From Mactromeris polynyma (Eukaryota > Mollusca > Bivalvia > Venerida > Mactridae), in contig JASFXZ010000010.1 in NCBI GenBank assembly GCA_032209605.1, positions 12,173,385 through 12,237,384 of the forward strand: a DNA stretch of 64,000 bases, in the 5' to 3' direction. The notes under the pieces were generated by a model, which searched no databases, was not told where the DNA came from, and was given only the letters and a program-made list of their open reading frames with translations. Positions 60,640 to 64,000 of the stretch are shown piece by piece; position 1 is the first letter of the stretch; every line of letters begins with the position of its first letter. Made by a program: the position numbers and the translations under genes.

Positions 60640-61227
60640 TAAAGTCTAGGTCACAATGAAACACACGATACTTTTGTCGTCTCAAATATACATTTTTCTG
60701 TCGTAATTATATTTCGTACGACATGGACAATGTTGTGGAAGTGGACAAATGTTATTTTAGATGCTTTTAGACAGGAACAGACAGAGAAAGCAGAAAATGT
60801 TGACTGTCGTGACTCATTATCACGTGAACAAGTCTTCGCACGAGTTATATGATTTTGTACGAATTTCGCATGATTATCTTACGACTATGTCACGACAATC
60901 CCACGAATGCCGTGCAATTGTCGTGAGATTGTTGCAATAATTACCAAACGTTTGGCATCCACGGCATGACATTTTTCGTACAAACGTCGTGTGAATGTCG
61001 TACGATATTAACACAACACCAGTACATGTAAGACAAAAAGACTTCAATCTGTCTTGGCATAAAATAGGGTAGTCCGAATTTCAAGCCATGACAAATTTGT
61101 CGTCCGAAGACACCCACTTTTTCCTACGACTGTCGACAACATCGCAAGACAAGCTACGAAATCCCCCAATAGTTTCGTCGTGAACCTACATATTCCTGTC
61201 GTGGTTCCACTGTGACCTAGGCTTTAT
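60640..61227. mobile_element. MITE-like element with CTAGGTCACA inverted ends
   Basis: The left end TAAAGTCTAGGTCACAATGA and the inverted right end TAAAGCCTAGGTCACAGTGG continue as AAC.CACGA. The interior is rich in TCGTAC/GTCGTG words on both strands. No transposase and no clear target duplication. It lies between the B-box gene's 5' end and the second Myb/SANT-like gene. Confidence 0.7.
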
Positions 61228-61741
61228 CGAAATTTACGTTAACTATAAAATACAATTCCGAAACGACGATATCATTCAATGCAACAGCAGGTGTTGACGA
61301 ATCCAAATAAGTTGAACAATCTTGGTAGAAGACCACCTAATGACCACGTGAAATTATATCTATTATATATTATTTATATATAAATTATATATTATAGGCC
61401 TGTAATTTTTCACAAGACGACGATTTGTGTTTCAACTATAATGCACAACGGAAAATAGGCTCCGGCCCCTGGCGGCCAGGTTTTCTGACGAATCTACCTA
61501 ATTCAAGCAATCTTGGTAAAGGGTCACCTAAGGACCAGCTGTGCCGTTTTATCAATATTTCGGTCTTACGACCTGTCTTATCTTACGACCAAAAGTTACG
61601 ACTCTGTCTTAAGTCCTTTTTATCAACGCGGTCGTAAATGGCTTGGTCTTAGCTACGACGCGTTCCGGTCTTACGACCAATAATACGGCGACACAATCAG
61701 AAATCACGTGAAACAATTATCGTCTGTAAACAAGAACAACA
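61228..61741. other. Upstream region of the second Myb/SANT-like gene
   Basis: Two diverged direct copies of a segment with GACGAATC...CAATCTTGGTA...ACC (near 61288 and 61478). GTCTTACGACC words repeat between 61560 and 61680. These could be promoter repeats, but no function is shown. Confidence 0.4.
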
Positions 61742-61899
61742 ATGGCTTGTAACAGCATTAAGCGTAAAGCTAATTTTAGCGATCGTGAGATAGCTAAAGT
61801 TGTTGAGCTTTGTGTTTCTCATCACGCCGTGTTAACGGGGAAACACGGGGACATTGACGGAAAGGAGAAGAGCAAATGCTGGGTGGACATTGTAGAGAG
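61742..61899 (+). CDS. Myb/SANT-like DNA-binding protein, first exon (partial)
   Basis: The exon opens at ATG in good context (AACAATGGCTTG) and encodes MACNSIKRKANFSDREIAKV, VELCVSHHAVLTGKHGD and KSKCWVDIVER. It ends AG|GTAGGT in phase 2. This is the N-terminal half of the Myb/SANT-like domain (consensus R..NFT..E...LV.LV...K..L.GK......N..K...W..I...VN), clearer than in the gene at 1959, which has the same phase-2 boundary at the same place in the domain. Proteins of this type are nuclear DNA-binders related to Harbinger-transposon helpers. The second exon (KKW..L helix) was not found before the window end. The following intron is filled with minisatellite DNA. Confidence 0.75.
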
Positions 61900-62834
61900 G
61901 TAGGTAAAAAGAAGTCAGTATAGTATCTGTTAAAATCATAAAAAACAGCTCCGCTCCATAAAGAGAAATGTAAAATCATTTTCAAAAATGGATCGATAAT
62001 GCTGAGTAGATGCACACATTATAAGCATGTAAATATCATGAATGAAAGATGCCAAACATGTTAAATGAATGACTTACCTCCTTGACTATTGTCAATAATG
62101 TTAACACTTCCTGCAAATCCCATATGTCCATTATGAATACTAACACAATATTTCATTGGCATAAACTAAATGCTTTTTTAATACGCTGGCATTTGATCTG
62201 AACCAATAAAGTTAAACCGCAACAATCCTTATTACTTCCATCCGTCATTTATATCCAACACGCGTACATCCAAGGTAAATTCGGAATTTTCAATTCCGTA
62301 ACAGTTATTCCCCTTGCTATTAACTAGTGTGCCGTAACACGGGGTGGGACTGAAATCCGTTATCCGGGATCCGTGATCCGGGATCCTCCGGGATCGCTTT
62401 TTAAAAATTGTTCGAGTGGAACATATGTTAATTGAAGGGGTGTGAACGATAAACAATTTAAGTTTGTCAAATAAATATAATTTGGATGCTTTTTATATTG
62501 TTAATGGGATGTTATTTTAAGATTGTAACATATTTTAATTGATAGGCTGTGAACGATGAACAATTTTAAGTTTGCGAAATGAATTTTTAGTTCTTTTTGT
62601 GTGTGCATTGTTTTAGCAATAAAGCTTTGAACTGGTTTATATATATAAATATTGATAAAAGCTTATGCTTTAGTTTAAGTTATGCATACTCTGTTTAGTA
62701 CTTAAATTGCATCAGGGCTAGTAGTCTACATCTTACTAGAAATCCATTATCCGGGATTCTAAATTAAATATTTATGCTAATAATTTGGCTACACGGTAGT
62801 CTTATAATATTCCTTTATAACATACTTAGTATTA
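61900..62834. other. Intron of the Myb/SANT-like gene, pre-satellite
   Basis: It contains isolated satellite-like words (ATCCGGGATCCGTGATCCGG near 62363; ATCCATTATCCGGGATTC near 62743), probably decayed repeat units. No exon seen. Confidence 0.45.
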
Positions 62835-63880
62835 TACAACCCGGGTCCCGGCTATTCGTTATTGACCGTTGATAACTACGATATAGTCCAAAATATCGAT
62901 CCCGGATTTTCTTACAACCCGGGTCCCGGCTATTCATTTTTGACCGTTGAATAATAATTACTACGATGTAGTTCAATTTATCGATCCCGGATTTTCCCAC
63001 CAATGTCCCGGATTTTCTTACAACCCGGCTCCCGGCTATCGGTTAAGTTAAGGACTGTTGATATAGAACAGAACAGAACAGAAGAGAAATTTTATTTTGG
63101 ATTTGAGCAAAGCTCCTCATCCATACAACATATGTACAACATTTTGTCAAAGTACAAACAAAATAGCAAATTAGTAAAGTAAAATAAAGAGGGGGGAAAA
63201 AACACGATAGAAAAAACAAACAACAAATACACATATATGAACACATGCAAATGATTCACAACAATGTGTGTGTGAGAGAGAGTGAAAGAATACATTTACA
63301 TTTCAAATAGAATAAAAATAAAATAGAATAAAACGTCACACTTAAACTATACAAATATATAATAATATACTACTACTACTACTAACAATAATAATAATAA
63401 TTGCTGTATTGAAGTAATATTTTCCTAATTGTATTGCACAGTGAATGAAACCCGGGTCCCGGCTATCGTTTATTGATCGTTGATTTCTACTACGATGTAG
63501 TTCAATTTATCGATCCCGGATTTTCCCACCAAAGTCCCGGATTTTCTTACAACCCGGTCCCGGCTATCGGTTATGGACCGTTGATTACTACTACGATGTA
63601 GTTCAATTTATCGATCCCGGATTATCCCACCAAAGTCCCGGATTTTCTTACAACCCGGGTCCCGGCTATCGTTTATTGATCGTTGATTTCTACTACGATG
63701 TAGTTCAATTTATCGATCCCAGATTTTCCCACCAAAGTCCCGGATTTTCTTACAACCCGGGTCCCGGCTATCGGTTATGGACCGTTGATTACCTTGATTA
63801 CTACTACGATGTAGTTCAATTTATCGATCCCGGATTTTCACACCAAAGTCCCGGATTTTCTTAAAGTCCCGGATTTTAAA
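62835..63880 (+). repeat. Minisatellite, about 102-bp units with two alternating types
   Basis: The unit is AACCCGGGTCCCGGCTATCG, then TTGATT..TACTACGATGTAG, TTCAATTTATCGATCCCGGA and AAAGTCCCGGATTTTCTTAC. Full units start at 63449, 63551, 63652 and 63754. More diverged units lie at 62838-63055. Units 1 and 3 carry TTTATTGATCGTTGATTTC, while 2 and 4 carry GGTTATGGACCGTTGATTAC, giving a dimer of about 203 bp. The array is interrupted at 63056-63448. Confidence 0.92.
63056..63448 (-). mobile_element. LINE/SINE 3' end with (TTCTG)n tail inside the satellite
   Basis: On the minus strand the sequence ends CCAAAATAAAATTTCTCTTC followed by TGTTCTGTTCTGTTCT. That is an AATAAA-type end plus a pentanucleotide tail, as left by target-primed reverse transcription. 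It splits the satellite array. The left half is AT-rich with (TAC)n and (AAT)n runs. No coding part. Confidence 0.6.
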
Positions 63881-63962
63881 TATAATAAGTAACAAATACT
63901 AACACACATTTACAAATCAAGTCAATACATTTTATTAAGACACAGTTTGCACATATATATTA

Positions 63963-64000
63963 CAGAACAAAACAGAACTGAAGTTTATTTTCACACAGGT
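63963..64000 (-). mobile_element. Second copy of the (TTCTG)n-tailed retroelement end, cut by the window
   Basis: The minus strand reads AAAATAAACTTCAGTTCTGT, then TTTGTTCTG, matching the end seen at 63056-63110. The body lies beyond the window. Confidence 0.5.

Overview
The window reads as eukaryotic, intron-rich, AT-rich animal DNA. The most likely source is a bivalve mollusc or another lophotrochozoan. The clues are single-domain C-type lectin genes, a B-box/coiled-coil TRIM-like gene, a Deltex-type RING/DTC gene, Myb/SANT-like (PF13873-type) genes, many tRNA-derived SINEs, Tc1/mariner, hAT and jockey/CR1-like LINE remnants, and frequent TACATGTA-type words. Species assignment is inference. 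No rRNA, CRISPR or bacterial-style operon was seen. Genes were reconstructed by hand from splice signals, reading-frame phase and domain motifs, so most models are partial.

Layout. 1-4.5 kb: a reverse-transcriptase (RT) scrap, then the 5' exons of a Myb/SANT-like gene (+). 4.6-6.5 kb: a decayed LINE (-). 6.9-11.8 kb: a Shisa/CYYR1-like single-pass membrane protein gene (-). Its introns hold a 492-bp hAT MITE with an 8-bp target-site duplication, a TTCGCG-rich MITE and a SINE. 10.5-13 kb: a LINE 3' end, then a Tigger-like MITE. 14.3-21.8 kb: a duplicated C-type lectin locus (-), with a dead copy at 14.3-15.5 kb and an apparently intact copy at 20.1-21.4 kb. Transposase and RT scraps and a long hairpin lie between them. 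22-29 kb: transposon debris, one unrecognised terminal exon (26.1 kb, +) and a second hAT MITE with an 8-bp target-site duplication.

30.2-38 kb: a small RING-finger gene (+) with a 6.5-kb intron. 31.5-41.9 kb: a large direct duplication (about 3.8 kb, two copies), each copy carrying the same dead Tc1-like element and a SINE. A third partial copy (36.5-37.0 kb) lacks the Tc1 and so preserves the empty site. 43.5-47.2 kb: three consecutive exons of a Deltex-like gene (-) with a degenerate RING followed by a DTC domain. 47.75 kb: a long foldback. 49.6-52.2 kb: a LINE (-) with few lesions. 52.7-53.1 kb: a possible small spliced transcript downstream of a CRE palindrome. 56.5-60.5 kb: a B-box/coiled-coil gene (-) with in-phase small exons, two of them 63 nt. 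60.6-61.2 kb: a MITE. 61.7 kb: first exon of a second Myb/SANT-like gene (+). 62.8-63.9 kb: an approximately 102-bp minisatellite with a two-unit higher-order pattern, interrupted by a LINE 3' end.

Functional picture (inference): the lectin, the Deltex-like gene, the RING gene and the B-box gene belong to classes that in molluscs are often expanded and linked to recognition and ubiquitin signalling. Their presence within 45 kb, amid recent duplications, fits a fast-evolving accessory region. There is no evidence that they form one pathway.
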